The notes under the pieces were generated by a model. That model was not told where the DNA came from and did no database searches. It saw only the letters and a list, made by a program, of their open reading frames with translations. This document shows, piece by piece, positions 45,162 to 53,992 of a DNA stretch of 64,000 bases. Both the position numbers and the translations under genes were made by a program. This stretch comes from Bacteroidia bacterium (GTDB lineage Bacteria; Bacteroidota; Bacteroidia; Chitinophagales; UBA2359), in assembly GCA_030427245.1 (NCBI GenBank), contig JAUHXA010000016.1:43401-107400 (forward strand), read 5' to 3'. How positions within the stretch are numbered: position 1 is the first letter of the stretch; each line of letters starts with the position of its first letter.

Positions 45162-45294
45162 AATTCTATTAAAAAAGGTTAAAGCCAAGCGATTTTCACT
45201 TCAATGGGGAATTATTTCAACCATTTTTTTTGTAATATCGTTGTTTACAAATATAAAACATCATTTTCCAAACCATCAATCCAAAGATATTTAC

Positions 45295-46740
45295 ATGAGA
45301 GCATCTACCAACCTATTCTTAAGTCTTGTATTACTATTCTTTTTAAGCACATCTATTTCTGCACAAGACAAGTCTACAGCCGAAACCTGGACACTTCAAC
45401 AGTGCTTTGACTACGCCGAAAAAAACAACATTCAACTCAAGCAGATGGCATTGCAGGTAAATTCTGCAGAAGGCAACTATGATGAAAGCAAGGCCGCAAA
45501 ACTACCCGATTTGAGTAGTTTTTTCACTCATTCTGTCAATTTGGGTCGAACAGTAGTGAGCGCTACAAATAGCCTTGAAACCACAACAACGAATAATTCA
45601 AATGTTGGATTGAATACCAACTTTACCCTCTACAATGGTGGCAATATCAAGCATACAATTGAACAACGAGATCTTCAAATAGATTTGGCAAAGCTGCAAG
45701 TAGAAGAAGCCAACAACAACCTTCAACTGCAAATTCTCTCAGCTTATATGCAGGCACTCTTAGCCGAAGAACAACTGAAAGTGCTTCAAAATCAATCTAC
45801 TTTGACTAAGGAACAACGAACAAGAATGAACAAACTCGTTGAAGCAGGTGTGCGTGCGCCCAGTGATCTATTGGATTTGGATGCTCAGATAGCAAGAGAC
45901 GACATCAACTTAGTTAATGCTGAAAACAACATCAATGCTGCCTACTTGACCATCGCTCAAATATTGGACTATTACAAGCCAATTCGCATTGTGCAGCCCA
46001 ATATTGAAGGACAACTTCCCAGCCAAAATGAGATTACAGGTATCAGTCCCAGTCAAGTATATGAAGAAGCGTTGAGAACACAACCACAATTCAAAGTCAG
46101 GGACTTACAAACTAAAATTGCAGAAAAGAGCTATGATATCGCCAAGGGATGGACTTACCCTACTGTTACCTTATTTGGGCGTTATAGCACAGATTATTCG
46201 AGCGCCATCAAGGATTTTGTGATGACAGGGGAAATAGCCCAAGAACTTACCAACCTTACAACTCTTAGTGGGGAAGGGGTGCTATTAAACAGCCCTGTTA
46301 GTACTCAAGAAAATATAGGATATTTCACGCAGCTGACCGACAATTGGCGGGCATCAGTAGGAATGAGTGTCAGCATACCGATCTTCAGCAATCATCAAAT
46401 CAAAAACGGAATCAATCAAGCCCGCATCAACATCGAAAGTACAGTCTATGCCAAGGACATAGCCAAAAATCAATTGAGAAGAGACATCGAACAGGCTTAT
46501 CTGGATGCCAACGCTGCTGCAAAAAGGCATGTTGCCAATCAATCTAATATGGAAATTCTCACCAAATCGCTGTCGCAAACAGAACGCCGATTTGAATTGG
46601 GTTTGGTCAATGCCTTTGACTATCTTACTGCAAAAAATAACCTTACTTCTGCCGAGTTAAACCTTCAATCTGCTTTGTACGAATACATTTTCCGATTGAA
46701 GATTTTGGATTACTACCAAGGAAAAGATTTGGGATTGTAA
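45295..46740 (+). CDS. TolC-family outer-membrane efflux protein
   Basis: The ATG at 45295 gives 481 residues and a signal peptide (MRASTNLFLSLVLLFFLSTSISAQ); the longer frame to 45139 overlaps tadA. The product has two OEP repeats: 'WTLQQCFDYAEKNNIQLKQ...LGRTVV' and a second half with 'LTDNWRASVGMSVSIPIFSNHQIKNGI', plus long helical segments ending 'LYEYIFRLKILDYYQG'. It forms the outer-membrane channel of a tripartite pump. The next gene is the matching periplasmic adaptor; no inner-membrane ABC or RND pump gene follows before the terminator at 48280. Confidence 0.94.
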   Translation: MRASTNLFLSLVLLFFLSTSISAQDKSTAETWTLQQCFDYAEKNNIQLKQMALQVNSAEGNYDESKAAKLPDLSSFFTHSVNLGRTVVSATNSLETTTTNNSNVGLNTNFTLYNGGNIKHTIEQRDLQIDLAKLQVEEANNNLQLQILSAYMQALLAEEQLKVLQNQSTLTKEQRTRMNKLVEAGVRAPSDLLDLDAQIARDDINLVNAENNINAAYLTIAQILDYYKPIRIVQPNIEGQLPSQNEITGISPSQVYEEALRTQPQFKVRDLQTKIAEKSYDIAKGWTYPTVTLFGRYSTDYSSAIKDFVMTGEIAQELTNLTTLSGEGVLLNSPVSTQENIGYFTQLTDNWRASVGMSVSIPIFSNHQIKNGINQARINIESTVYAKDIAKNQLRRDIEQAYLDANAAAKRHVANQSNMEILTKSLSQTERRFELGLVNAFDYLTAKNNLTSAELNLQSALYEYIFRLKILDYYQGKDLGL

Positions 46741-46751
46741 GAATAAGGATG

Positions 46752-46836
46752 AAAATTCGATATCTCAAATCATGTAATCGTAAATCATACATCCAAATAC
46801 AGGATTGTAGATATATGATTTACGATATTTGAAGTA
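46752..46836. repeat. Imperfect inverted repeat between TolC and adaptor genes
   Basis: CAAATCATGTAATCGTAAAT and a downstream ATGATTTACGATATTTG are reverse complements except for a few bases. A hairpin of about 20 bp can form in the 176-bp spacer. It may reduce or tune read-through within the operon. Confidence 0.5.
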
Positions 46837-46916
46837 TGATTTTTGATTTGATGGATAGTGCTTACATTTGTAGTTGTAAACAAACCATCAAACCACCGTT
46901 CCAAAACCCAAGACTC

Positions 46917-48245
46917 ATGGCAAAACGAAGTGCGAGTAAAACCGTCTCCACCATTTTTTTGATATTGATACCTCTCCTTGTGATTGGCGCAGTCATTGCT
47001 AAAAAACAAGGATTTATAGACAAAAAAGCCCTCATAAAAGTAGCAACTGAAACTGCCGAAGAACGCACTATCATAGAGACTGTTTCGGCAAGTGGGAAAA
47101 TCTATCCTGAATTGGAGGTGAAAATCACTCCTGATGTATCGGGCGAAGTTGTGAAACTGAACATTCAAGAAGGAGATTCGGTCAAAGCGGGAGAATTGTT
47201 GGCTAAGATTGATCCTGAAGTGTATGTATCGTTTGTGGATAGGGCAGAGGCGGCAGTCAAAACAGCAAAGTCCAATCTTGCGAACACCAAAGCCCGTTCT
47301 ATGCAGGCAAAGGTGCAGATGGACAATGCCCAAAGGGTTTACAACCGAAACAAAAAACTGTATGAAGAAAAGCTGCTTTCGCAAGCGGAATATGAGAATG
47401 CAGAAGCACAATATGAAGGTGCAAAGGCGGAGTATCAAGCGGCTTTGAAGAACATTGAAGGAGGTCAATACAGCATCGAAAGTGCGGAGGCGAGTTATAG
47501 AGAATCAAAAGACAATCTTCGAAAGACCAATATTTACGCACCTATTAGCGGAGTTGTTTCGAGGGTAAGTGTAGAAAAGGGTGAACGAGTGGTGGGAACA
47601 TCGCAGTTTGCAGGAACGGAGATTATTCGTATTGCCAACTTTAGCGATATTGAAGCGAGGGTAGATGTGAGCGAAAACGATATTTTGCGGGTCTCCTTGG
47701 GCGATACGGCTATTGTGGAGGTGGATGCCTACATTGACCGAAAGTTCAAAGGTATAGTGACTCAAATCGCCAATTCTGCCAATATGGATTCTCAAATTTC
47801 GAGTGACCAAATCACCAATTTTACCGTACAGATTCGCCTCCTTCCCGACTCTTATGCTGATCTCAGCCAAAAAATCCAGTTTCCTTTTCGTCCAGGAATG
47901 TCTTGTTCGGTGGATATCCAAACCTTCAAAGTGGAAAATACACTCACTGTACCCATTCAGGCAGTAACGGCTCGTGAAATCCCCGATTCGCTAAAGGCCA
48001 ATCTCACCAAAGCCGAATCGGAGGAACTGCAAGAATTGGTTTTTGTGTATGCTGATGGCAAGGTATTGAGTCACAGAGTGACAACGGGTATTCAGGATGA
48101 ATCCTATATTCAGATTTTGTCGGGTTTGGAGGCAGCGTCGGAGGTTGTCAGTGCGCCTTATCGAACGATTACTAAGAAATTGGAGGATGATATGAAGGTG
48201 GAGAAAGTGAAAAAAGAGGATTTGTTTAAGAAAGAAGAGGAGTAA
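46917..48245 (+). CDS. Periplasmic adaptor of an efflux pump (MacA/HlyD-like)
   Basis: From the ATG at 46917 the protein has 442 residues. An N-terminal membrane anchor (STIFLILIPLLVIGAVIA) is followed by a lipoyl/barrel half ('VSASGKIYPELEVKITPDVSGEVVKLNIQEGDSVKAGELLAKID'), a long coiled coil (about 100-200) and the second lipoyl half ('NIYAPISGVVSRVSVEKGERV'). A beta-barrel and membrane-proximal part follow. The C-terminus is highly charged (KKLEDDMKVEKVKKEDLFKKEEE). It bridges TolC to an inner-membrane pump encoded elsewhere, most likely an ABC transporter of the MacB type. Confidence 0.93.
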   Translation: MAKRSASKTVSTIFLILIPLLVIGAVIAKKQGFIDKKALIKVATETAEERTIIETVSASGKIYPELEVKITPDVSGEVVKLNIQEGDSVKAGELLAKIDPEVYVSFVDRAEAAVKTAKSNLANTKARSMQAKVQMDNAQRVYNRNKKLYEEKLLSQAEYENAEAQYEGAKAEYQAALKNIEGGQYSIESAEASYRESKDNLRKTNIYAPISGVVSRVSVEKGERVVGTSQFAGTEIIRIANFSDIEARVDVSENDILRVSLGDTAIVEVDAYIDRKFKGIVTQIANSANMDSQISSDQITNFTVQIRLLPDSYADLSQKIQFPFRPGMSCSVDIQTFKVENTLTVPIQAVTAREIPDSLKANLTKAESEELQELVFVYADGKVLSHRVTTGIQDESYIQILSGLEAASEVVSAPYRTITKKLEDDMKVEKVKKEDLFKKEEE

Positions 48246-48279
48246 AGCAAATTCAAATAATACTTCAATAAAATGTAGT

Positions 48280-48319
48280 AATCCCTGTATAATCAATTGG
48301 TTGTACAGGGATTTTTTGA
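48280..48319 (+). terminator. Intrinsic terminator of the TolC-adaptor operon
   Basis: AATCCCTGTA pairs with TACAGGGATT across a 14-base loop, followed by a T-run. It lies 35 bp after the adaptor stop and separates it from the short peptide gene. Confidence 0.85.
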
Positions 48320-48452
48320 TTTTATACGTTTTTTTTCAAAAAAAATAAAATTTAGCTGTCACACTTGAGTGGTTTTGTGGCATTAGTAGGTATAAGAATG
48401 ATTTTTACGGATTTTATTCTAACCTATTTTTTCACACAAAATTTGTACTCAG

Positions 48453-48614
48453 ATGAAAACGAACCTAAAAAAAGGGATTGGAGAAGGTGTATCAACTACC
48501 GAAGTAAAAAGTGTATTAAACGATTTTGAACAATTTGAAGTCATGCGCCCAGAAATGGTAAAAGGGGGCGGACCAAGCGATGGTGGCGTAGGAATTATTG
48601 AGGTTTTAGACTGA
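48453..48614 (+). CDS. KGG-leader short peptide (putative secreted or modified peptide precursor)
   Basis: This 53-codon gene is too short for standard ORF lists. The product starts MKTNLKKGIGEGVSTTEVKS. It continues as an acidic amphipathic leader (…DFEQFEVMRPEM) and reaches VKGGG at residues 36-40, a double-glycine-type processing motif preceded by Lys as in Bacteroidota bacteriocin and RiPP precursors. The tail after Gly39 is only 14 residues (GPSDGGVGIIEVLD) and has no Cys, Ser-rich or aromatic cluster. It follows the terminator of the TolC-adaptor operon, so it has its own promoter. The adaptor and channel could serve export, but no peptidase-containing ABC transporter is in the window. 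Confidence 0.62.
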   Translation: MKTNLKKGIGEGVSTTEVKSVLNDFEQFEVMRPEMVKGGGPSDGGVGIIEVLD

Positions 48615-48737
48615 TTTTTACAGACTTAGAGATGTTTTGTTCATTAAGTGACATAGATTTAAACAACACTTTACCATAGGTTTTTTTATAAGAACCCAAA
48701 TGGTAGAGTCGTTGTTTGCTTGCTAATAACAGGTGGT

Positions 48738-50231
48738 TTATGGAACATACTGTTCAAATTTTTGGACCAGCCAAGTTTTGTTTGCTACATTGGTTTCCTG
48801 ATTTAACTCTATGAGTATTATTGATATGTGTTCTGGATTGGGACCTGCATTTTCCAAATGATATAGTTTTCTGTTAAAGTTCACAAAATTCATATACCTT
48901 TTTTTGACGGTTTCGCTTAGTGTCTGATTATTGCGTATTTGGGAGGCGAAATTTTCAATTTGTCGGTGGTAGTCGTATTTGTTTTTTTCTTCATCAGATA
49001 AAGTTTCGATTAAATCCGATTGTTCTAATTCGTAAGCTGATCGAATCAGTAGTGTGCCTCTCGAAAATTTGAAGGAATTATCATAGGAAGAAATATTGAA
49101 AGCCAAATCAAAGGCCTGTTTCCAATCTCCAATGCCAAGGTAGTATTCACTTAGGGCATGATTTGACGCTGTTTCTTGGTCGTCAGGGTTTACCATATTA
49201 ATGAAAAGGTCAATCAACTCAGTTTTGAGCCATTGATAGGCCTTGGATTGGACAGCAAGAGTAACAATACTTTTGTAACGAAGGGTTAATATATAATTGT
49301 CATGTTTTTCTCTAAGTGTATCTGCGTGTAATAGTACTTGATAGATGCTGAGTAACTCTGCCGGTTGTTTTTGGTGTTTGCGTATCAATAAAGAAAGGTG
49401 ATTCAAAAGAAAATTCTGGATTTCGTTTAGTGAATCATCTGGGATTTTATGCTGCTCTTCCATAAATATTGCTTTTATTTTCTCTAAGGATAGCTCTTCT
49501 TCTTGTTGAGTAAAGATTTTGAATAAGTAATAATAAGCTCGAAAAATGGCAGGTGTGTAGGTTTTTCTATTGCGATAAACTTCTATATAGGCTTCAAAAG
49601 ATTTTTGATAGGATGGTATTTGGAAGTTTTTATCCAGATACTGGTGAATCAGTTGAAGGCAATAATTTCTAAGTCTTAAAATTAGGTAGTAATCATCTAG
49701 GGATTCGTCTTTCAGAAGCAATGACTTTTTTCTTCGCCCATCCCTAAGTTGAAAGTATAGTAAATCCATTTTTCCAACAAAACAATAGCGAAGATGCCAA
49801 TCACCTGTTTCTTGAGTCATTGTTTTCCAAATCCGATGAATAGCCAATTCTGCATAGTGATGTTGATTCGTTTCAAGCGCTTTTTGTATACTCAATAACT
49901 CTAATTTTTGGGGATTATTCCTTGCCTCTTCCAAAGCTAAAAACTCTCGTGCATGTTGGTGTAAGGCAGAGAGGTGTTTATTCAACAAACCAAAATTTTT
50001 ACATTGTTGTGGCGAGAAAAACTTTTTGCATAGTTTGTCTCTAGAAGGATAAAGAATACTCTTTTTGCCAGGCTCCTTCTTTTTTCTAAAGTTATAAGCT
50101 TTTATATATGCGTATAACATTTTTTGTTTCTTCCGTACTCCCAAATAAGGCAATTCTAGAAAATGCCCAAAACGATTCCATTCTTCATCCAAGAACGTGT
50201 TTAAGATCTTTGCCAATTTTGTAGCCTGCAT
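48738..50231 (-). CDS. TPR-like protein of a lineage-specific family, member 2
   Basis: From the ATG at 50231 (the frame's earlier start is a TTG) the protein has 497 residues and is nearly all helix, with no signal peptide. 'LSEYYLGIGDWKQAFDLAFNISSYDNSFKFSRGTLLIRSAYELEQSDLIETLSDEEKN' and the closing 'TWLVQKFEQYVP' correspond in position to the protein at 37660-39078, so both belong to one divergent family. Function unknown. It is convergent with the short peptide gene. Confidence 0.78.
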   Translation of the reverse strand: MQATKLAKILNTFLDEEWNRFGHFLELPYLGVRKKQKMLYAYIKAYNFRKKKEPGKKSILYPSRDKLCKKFFSPQQCKNFGLLNKHLSALHQHAREFLALEEARNNPQKLELLSIQKALETNQHHYAELAIHRIWKTMTQETGDWHLRYCFVGKMDLLYFQLRDGRRKKSLLLKDESLDDYYLILRLRNYCLQLIHQYLDKNFQIPSYQKSFEAYIEVYRNRKTYTPAIFRAYYYLFKIFTQQEEELSLEKIKAIFMEEQHKIPDDSLNEIQNFLLNHLSLLIRKHQKQPAELLSIYQVLLHADTLREKHDNYILTLRYKSIVTLAVQSKAYQWLKTELIDLFINMVNPDDQETASNHALSEYYLGIGDWKQAFDLAFNISSYDNSFKFSRGTLLIRSAYELEQSDLIETLSDEEKNKYDYHRQIENFASQIRNNQTLSETVKKRYMNFVNFNRKLYHLENAGPNPEHISIILIELNQETNVANKTWLVQKFEQYVP

Positions 50232-50447
50232 ATTCAATCGTTAAAAATGATTTATAGAACTTTCTCAATAAAGTTAAGCTATTTTTGTTAAAATAACAAA
50301 GGTATTATTTTGTGCATTGTTAGATTGTATTTTTTTGTATTTAAAATTGATTATCAGGAATTAAATTCGACTAAGTAAATCTAAATGATTTTAATAAAAT
50401 AGGGCATTATTATTATTTTTCCATTGCCATTTGAATGGCTTTAAGCT

Positions 50448-50455
50448 TACCTTTG
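50448..50455 (+). promoter_or_regulatory. Promoter -7 box (TACCTTTG) of a candidate small RNA
   Basis: TACCTTTG matches TAnnTTTG exactly, with a TTG 21 bp upstream (50424-50426), which is inside the usual -33/-7 spacing. It is the best promoter match in the window. No coding gene starts near it; the RNA candidate does. Confidence 0.5.
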
Positions 50456-50461
50456 TGTTAG

Positions 50462-50666
50462 CAATACTATATTATGAAATCTGTTAGTTTTTAAAAATAG
50501 TAATATGTAAAATTAAAAAAAACGCCAGAGTGGAAAATAAGAAACGCCAACTAAGGGCAATTATGAAATAGGAAAAGTCGTAGCTAAACCAATTGGAAGA
50601 TATAGATAAAGAAGGCGTTCAATGAATCAAAAAGCAATGAATCCCCATGAAAGTGGGGATTTTTTG
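50462..50666 (+). ncRNA. Candidate structured small RNA or folA leader
   Basis: Between the -7 box at 50448 and a terminator at 50640-50666 lie about 200 bp without an ORF of note. AACGCC at 50521-50526 can pair with GGCGTT at 50614-50619 to close a ~100-nt domain. A second AACGCC at 50543-50548 competes for the same partner. The transcript ends in a clear rho-independent terminator 113 bp before folA. It could be a free-standing small RNA (a 6S-type RNA is one thought) or an attenuator leader of folA. I do not recognise the family. Confidence 0.4.
50640..50666 (+). terminator. Intrinsic terminator of the candidate RNA
   Basis: AATCCCCA pairs with TGGGGATT across a 6-base loop and is followed by a T-run. 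Confidence 0.85.
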
Positions 50667-50778
50667 TTGCTATTATCCTGCCTAAACCTCTTCTCTTCAA
50701 AACCAAAACTCTCCAAATCGCATTTAATCATGGACACATCAAAAAATATTTAACAACAGAAACAAAAAAAATAAACCG

Positions 50779-51285
50779 ATGAAAGTATCCATTATTGCAG
50801 CCGAAAGCCTCAACAATGTCATTGGAGTAGATGGCGAATTACCCTGGAAAGTACCTGCCGATATGCGCTATTTTATGAAAAAAACAACAGGGCATCACAT
50901 CATCATGGGACGCAAAACCTACGAGGAAGGAGGAATCAACAAACCTTTGCCAAGGCGAGTTAATATCATCGTAACTCGACAAAAGGACTGGGCTGCAGGT
51001 GGCTGTATTGTTGTACACTCATTGGAAGAGGCATTGAAGGTCGCCGAAGATGGTGGAGAACAGGAAGCATTTATCATTGGAGGAGAAGAAATTTATCGCT
51101 TGGCATTGAAGAAAGACGTAGTTGACAAAATTTACCTTACCCAAATTGAAGTCCGCATACCAGATGGAGATGCTTTTTTCCCAGTTTTGGACAGGGATAT
51201 ATGGGAACGAACCGCTTATCATCGTTACCCTTCAAGTGATGAAAACCCCTATGCTTATGCCTTCAGAGAGTACGAAAAGAAATGA
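50779..51285 (+). CDS. folA: Dihydrofolate reductase
   Basis: FolA reduces dihydrofolate to tetrahydrofolate with NADPH. The 168-residue protein has 'NNVIGVDGELPWKVPADMRYF' with the catalytic Asp28, the NADPH-binding 'HHIIMGRKTYE' and 'AFIIGGEEIY' loops, and the C-terminal 'FPVLDRDIWE' strand. All trimethoprim-contact positions that can be judged are ordinary. It sits downstream of a structured RNA candidate with a terminator, so attenuation of folA is possible. A convergent hydrolase follows after an octamer repeat. Confidence 0.96.
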   Translation: MKVSIIAAESLNNVIGVDGELPWKVPADMRYFMKKTTGHHIIMGRKTYEEGGINKPLPRRVNIIVTRQKDWAAGGCIVVHSLEEALKVAEDGGEQEAFIIGGEEIYRLALKKDVVDKIYLTQIEVRIPDGDAFFPVLDRDIWERTAYHRYPSSDENPYAYAFREYEKK

Positions 51286-51335
51286 TTAGAAAATACTCAG
51301 ACTGTTGTTTGTAATGAAGATAATATCTATATTAT

Positions 51336-51396
51336 CATACAACCATACAACCATACAACCATACAACCATACAACCATACAACCATACAACCATAA
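51336..51396. repeat. 8-bp tandem repeat, about 7.5 copies
   Basis: CATACAAC is repeated without error from 51336 to 51391, then a partial unit. On the minus strand it reads GGTTGTAT, the same octamer family as the tracts at 1726-1757 and 6482-6585. It lies between folA and the convergent hydrolase gene. Confidence 0.9.
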
Positions 51397-51398
51397 AA

Positions 51399-52067
51399 TC
51401 AAATTTCCCCTTCAATCCGAGCGATAATCAAACGATTGATTTCCTCTGCTCGTTCCATGTTCATAAAATGCGTTCCCCCTTCAATCGTAATCGGATTTTG
51501 AATCAATCTATGGGGAAAAATGCGGTCTTTTGTACCGTGAATGTGGATTAAATCAACGGGATAGGTTTCATTTTTCCATTTTGCTATTTGCTGCAATGCC
51601 CACCGCAAAAATATAGGAGATTGACTTTTTATCATTGAATTGAAGAGCTCAACATGCTGTTCTTTGTAAAGCAATCCAATCGCTTGTTTAGAAAAAAGTT
51701 TGAAGAAACGGAACGAATTGGGGCTGATAGCTTGGTAAATTGGAAGCCTATATAAGGCCTTAACATGGCCAGGCTTTTCGGCAGTTTGCTTGATGCTCGA
51801 AATGATAATGTGTGCATGAGGTTTGACAGGTAGAAAACGCCGCAATTCTATGCTAAAAACCCCTCCCATAGATACGCCAACTAAAACAAAAGGCTTAGAA
51901 GTATCTATTTTTCGGCTCAAACGGTGAGCATAAGCTTCAATTGTTTCGGGAATATTAGGTTCGAGCCACTCAATCACCTCAGATGGATAAGGCAGATTTT
52001 CTTGTTGTTTGGTGAACATTCTATAATCGCCTCCAAATCCAGGAATGAAATAGACCGTTGGTTTCAT
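51399..52067 (-). CDS. Alpha/beta-hydrolase
   Basis: The 222-residue protein has an alpha/beta-hydrolase core: 'VYFIPGFGGDYRMF' for the oxyanion-hole strand, nucleophile Ser66 in GVSMGG, an acid in 'HGTKDRIFP' and the His in 'EGGTHFMNM'. No signal peptide. Substrate unknown; the small size and lack of a lid suggest a small ester or thioester. It is the second gene on the minus strand after the glycosyltransferase, 45 bp downstream, and may be cotranscribed with it. Confidence 0.88.
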   Translation of the reverse strand: MKPTVYFIPGFGGDYRMFTKQQENLPYPSEVIEWLEPNIPETIEAYAHRLSRKIDTSKPFVLVGVSMGGVFSIELRRFLPVKPHAHIIISSIKQTAEKPGHVKALYRLPIYQAISPNSFRFFKLFSKQAIGLLYKEQHVELFNSMIKSQSPIFLRWALQQIAKWKNETYPVDLIHIHGTKDRIFPHRLIQNPITIEGGTHFMNMERAEEINRLIIARIEGEI

Positions 52068-52112
52068 GTTCTTTACAGAGTTTCAAAATTTAGTTTTGAA
52101 TTTGCTTTTTCG

Positions 52113-52859
52113 TTAGGATTTTTTATACAATTTGAAATTACCCAAGCCAATTCTTTGAAGAAAGTGCATAAAAGACACCTTCAATACACCCAAACCATAA
52201 ATAGAACTTCGCTTCAAATTGATAGAAGAGGCCTCTTCAAAATACTTGGTCGGACAAGTCACTTCTGCAATTTCAAAACCTGCATAAAAAACCTGCGAAA
52301 GCATCTGATTGTCAAAGATAAAATCATCCGAATTACCATTGTAATTGATGCTCTGCAATACCTCTTTCGAGAAAGCACGATATCCTGTATGGTATTCCGA
52401 AAGCTTCTGACCAATCAACAGATTTTGAGAAAAAGTCAAAAAACGATTGGCTATGTATTTATAAATAGGCATTCCTCCCTTCAATGCACCCTTACCCAAA
52501 ATCCGAGAAGCCAAAACCGCCGGATACAAGCCACTTGCAATGATGCTCGCCATAGCAGGAATCAACAAAGGCGTATATTGATAATCGGGATGCACCATAA
52601 TCACGATATCTGCCCCAATTTCCAAGGCTTTATTGTAGCAGGTTTTTTGATTTCCGCCATAGCCTTTGTTTTTGTCGTGTCGAATGACATGTTGAATCCC
52701 AATACTTTTTGCCAATTCGGTCGTATTATCCATGCTAAAATCATCTACCAATATCACCTCATCTACAATATCATGGGGTATTTCCTTGTAGGTTTTTACG
52801 AGGGTCAATTCGGCATTGTAAGCGGGCATGACCACGACCACTTTTTTATTGTTAATCAT
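52113..52859 (-). CDS. Family 2 glycosyltransferase
   Basis: The 248-residue protein has a GT-A fold: 'VVVVMPAYNAELTLVKTYKEIP', the nucleotide-sugar-binding 'EVILVDDFSMDNTTELA', 'HDKNKGYGGNQKTCYNKALE' and the DxD-like 'VMVHPDYQY'. It lacks membrane helices in the C-terminal part, so it resembles dolichol-phosphate-mannose-synthase-like soluble enzymes that transfer a sugar to a lipid carrier or polysaccharide. It precedes the hydrolase gene on the same strand. Substrate unknown. Confidence 0.92.
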   Translation of the reverse strand: MINNKKVVVVMPAYNAELTLVKTYKEIPHDIVDEVILVDDFSMDNTTELAKSIGIQHVIRHDKNKGYGGNQKTCYNKALEIGADIVIMVHPDYQYTPLLIPAMASIIASGLYPAVLASRILGKGALKGGMPIYKYIANRFLTFSQNLLIGQKLSEYHTGYRAFSKEVLQSINYNGNSDDFIFDNQMLSQVFYAGFEIAEVTCPTKYFEEASSINLKRSSIYGLGVLKVSFMHFLQRIGLGNFKLYKKS

Positions 52860-53040
52860 ATCTTATTCTTGCTTTGAGAGAGCTTTTATGGTTCTAAGTG
52901 AATCTATTTGGTCAAAAGGTATTCGATACCTAAACTCTAACCAAATGAAATCATCGAGAGCCGCTTTTATGTTATTGGCTGCAAAATTATTAATAATTTT
53001 CGAGTATTACTAGGCGAAAACTTTCACACAAAAAAATGCT

Positions 53041-53241
53041 TCAATCCTCTTCTTCCAACTCAAACAGCTCATTCACTGTCTTTCTGAAAATTGCAGACAA
53101 CTTCAATGCCAACAAAGTAGAAGGAACATAGCGGTTTTTCTCTATCGAATTGATGGTCTGCCTGGACACACCGATTTTTTTAGCCAAATCTTCTTGGGTC
53201 AAATCCAAAATAGCTCTTTCGATTTTCAAACGGTTTTTCAT
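53041..53241 (-). CDS. XRE-family small transcription regulator
   Basis: The 66-residue protein (ATG at 53241) is a single HTH_3 domain: 'NRLKIERAILDLTQEDLAKKIGVSRQTINSIEKNRYVPSTLLALKLSAIFRKTVNELFELEEED'. It overlaps the upstream membrane-protein gene by four bases (ATGA), so the two are translationally coupled. The longer frame to 53298 would run into the partner. Such HTH/membrane-protein pairs are common and probably respond to a cell-surface signal. Confidence 0.92.
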   Translation of the reverse strand: MKNRLKIERAILDLTQEDLAKKIGVSRQTINSIEKNRYVPSTLLALKLSAIFRKTVNELFELEEED

Positions 53242-53699
53242 CGGTAGAGTTTTTTCAAGTATAGGAAATAAAACACTTGCACACTCAACAAAAACCACAA
53301 GATTTGAAAATCTCCCATGTCTTTAAAAACGGCCTCTCCATCTTGTACCATGAAATCCACCAAATAATTGATGAACGGTTGTGCCAAGGTGAACAGAACC
53401 ACTGCAATGAAAGCAAAGGTATAGGATTGCATCCGCAGTTTGGCTATCAGTTCGTCTTCGATTTCGTCCTTTGAGATGGAAATGAGCAACATGCCGCCCA
53501 ATAATCCATATTTTGCCATCCATTTAAGTTCAATCATTTCCCACAAAAAGGCATTGGTGAAAAGCAGCACAAAGGAAAACATCGCCAAGCCAATTCCTAT
53601 TTTTTTGAAGGAATTGGGCAATTGAAAACGCTTCATTCTATCCAAACTTTTCCTTTCACACTCTAAAAATGATGATGTTGTCGAAGTTCTCGATGTCAT
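53238..53699 (-). CDS. Multi-pass membrane partner of the XRE regulator
   Basis: The 153-residue protein has four hydrophobic segments ('KIGIGLAMFSFVLLFTNAFLW', 'MAKYGLLGGMLLISI', 'SYTFAFIAVVLFTLAQPFINYLV', 'FQILWFLLSVQVFYFLYL') after a cytoplasmic N-terminal tail of about 30 residues. It overlaps the regulator gene by ATGA. No enzymatic motif is seen; by analogy with other HTH-coupled membrane proteins, it could sequester or modulate the regulator. Confidence 0.85.
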   Translation of the reverse strand: MTSRTSTTSSFLECERKSLDRMKRFQLPNSFKKIGIGLAMFSFVLLFTNAFLWEMIELKWMAKYGLLGGMLLISISKDEIEDELIAKLRMQSYTFAFIAVVLFTLAQPFINYLVDFMVQDGEAVFKDMGDFQILWFLLSVQVFYFLYLKKLYR

Positions 53700-53992
53700 A
53701 ATATTTTTTATTTGATTTTAAGGGGAAACACGATTGTGTAAAGAAAAGTTTCCTAAAGGGAAAATTAAATTTACATTATGACAAGTTTGTTTTACATTTT
53801 GAGGTTTCGAAAATTTAGGTTAATACAAATCTATGGGGTAGTAGCAATTCTAAAATTCGTGATATTAAACCACGAGATTCCCCAACACCTTGGAGACTCT
53901 CGTGGCTAAGTTGCTAAAAATCAGATTTATGGGTAGGCTTTCATTATCTAACTCTCTAACTAACCTCAGGTTATTTTAATGCTCATTCGTTC

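Noticed and set aside
46785..47468. 227-codon minus-strand ORF
   Set aside because: It is a shadow of the adaptor gene on the opposite strand; the adaptor is a clear family member.
45295..48245. A dedicated exporter of the KGG peptide
   Set aside because: TolC and adaptor are present but no peptidase-ABC gene is here, and a terminator separates them from the peptide, so linkage is only circumstantial.
51924..52877. 317-codon plus-strand ORF
   Set aside because: It is antisense to the glycosyltransferase and hydrolase genes, which are clear protein families.
53870..53905. Hairpin CCACGAGA/TCTCGTGG as a terminator or riboswitch
   Set aside because: The stem is only 8 bp with a 20-base loop and no T-run; too weak to call.
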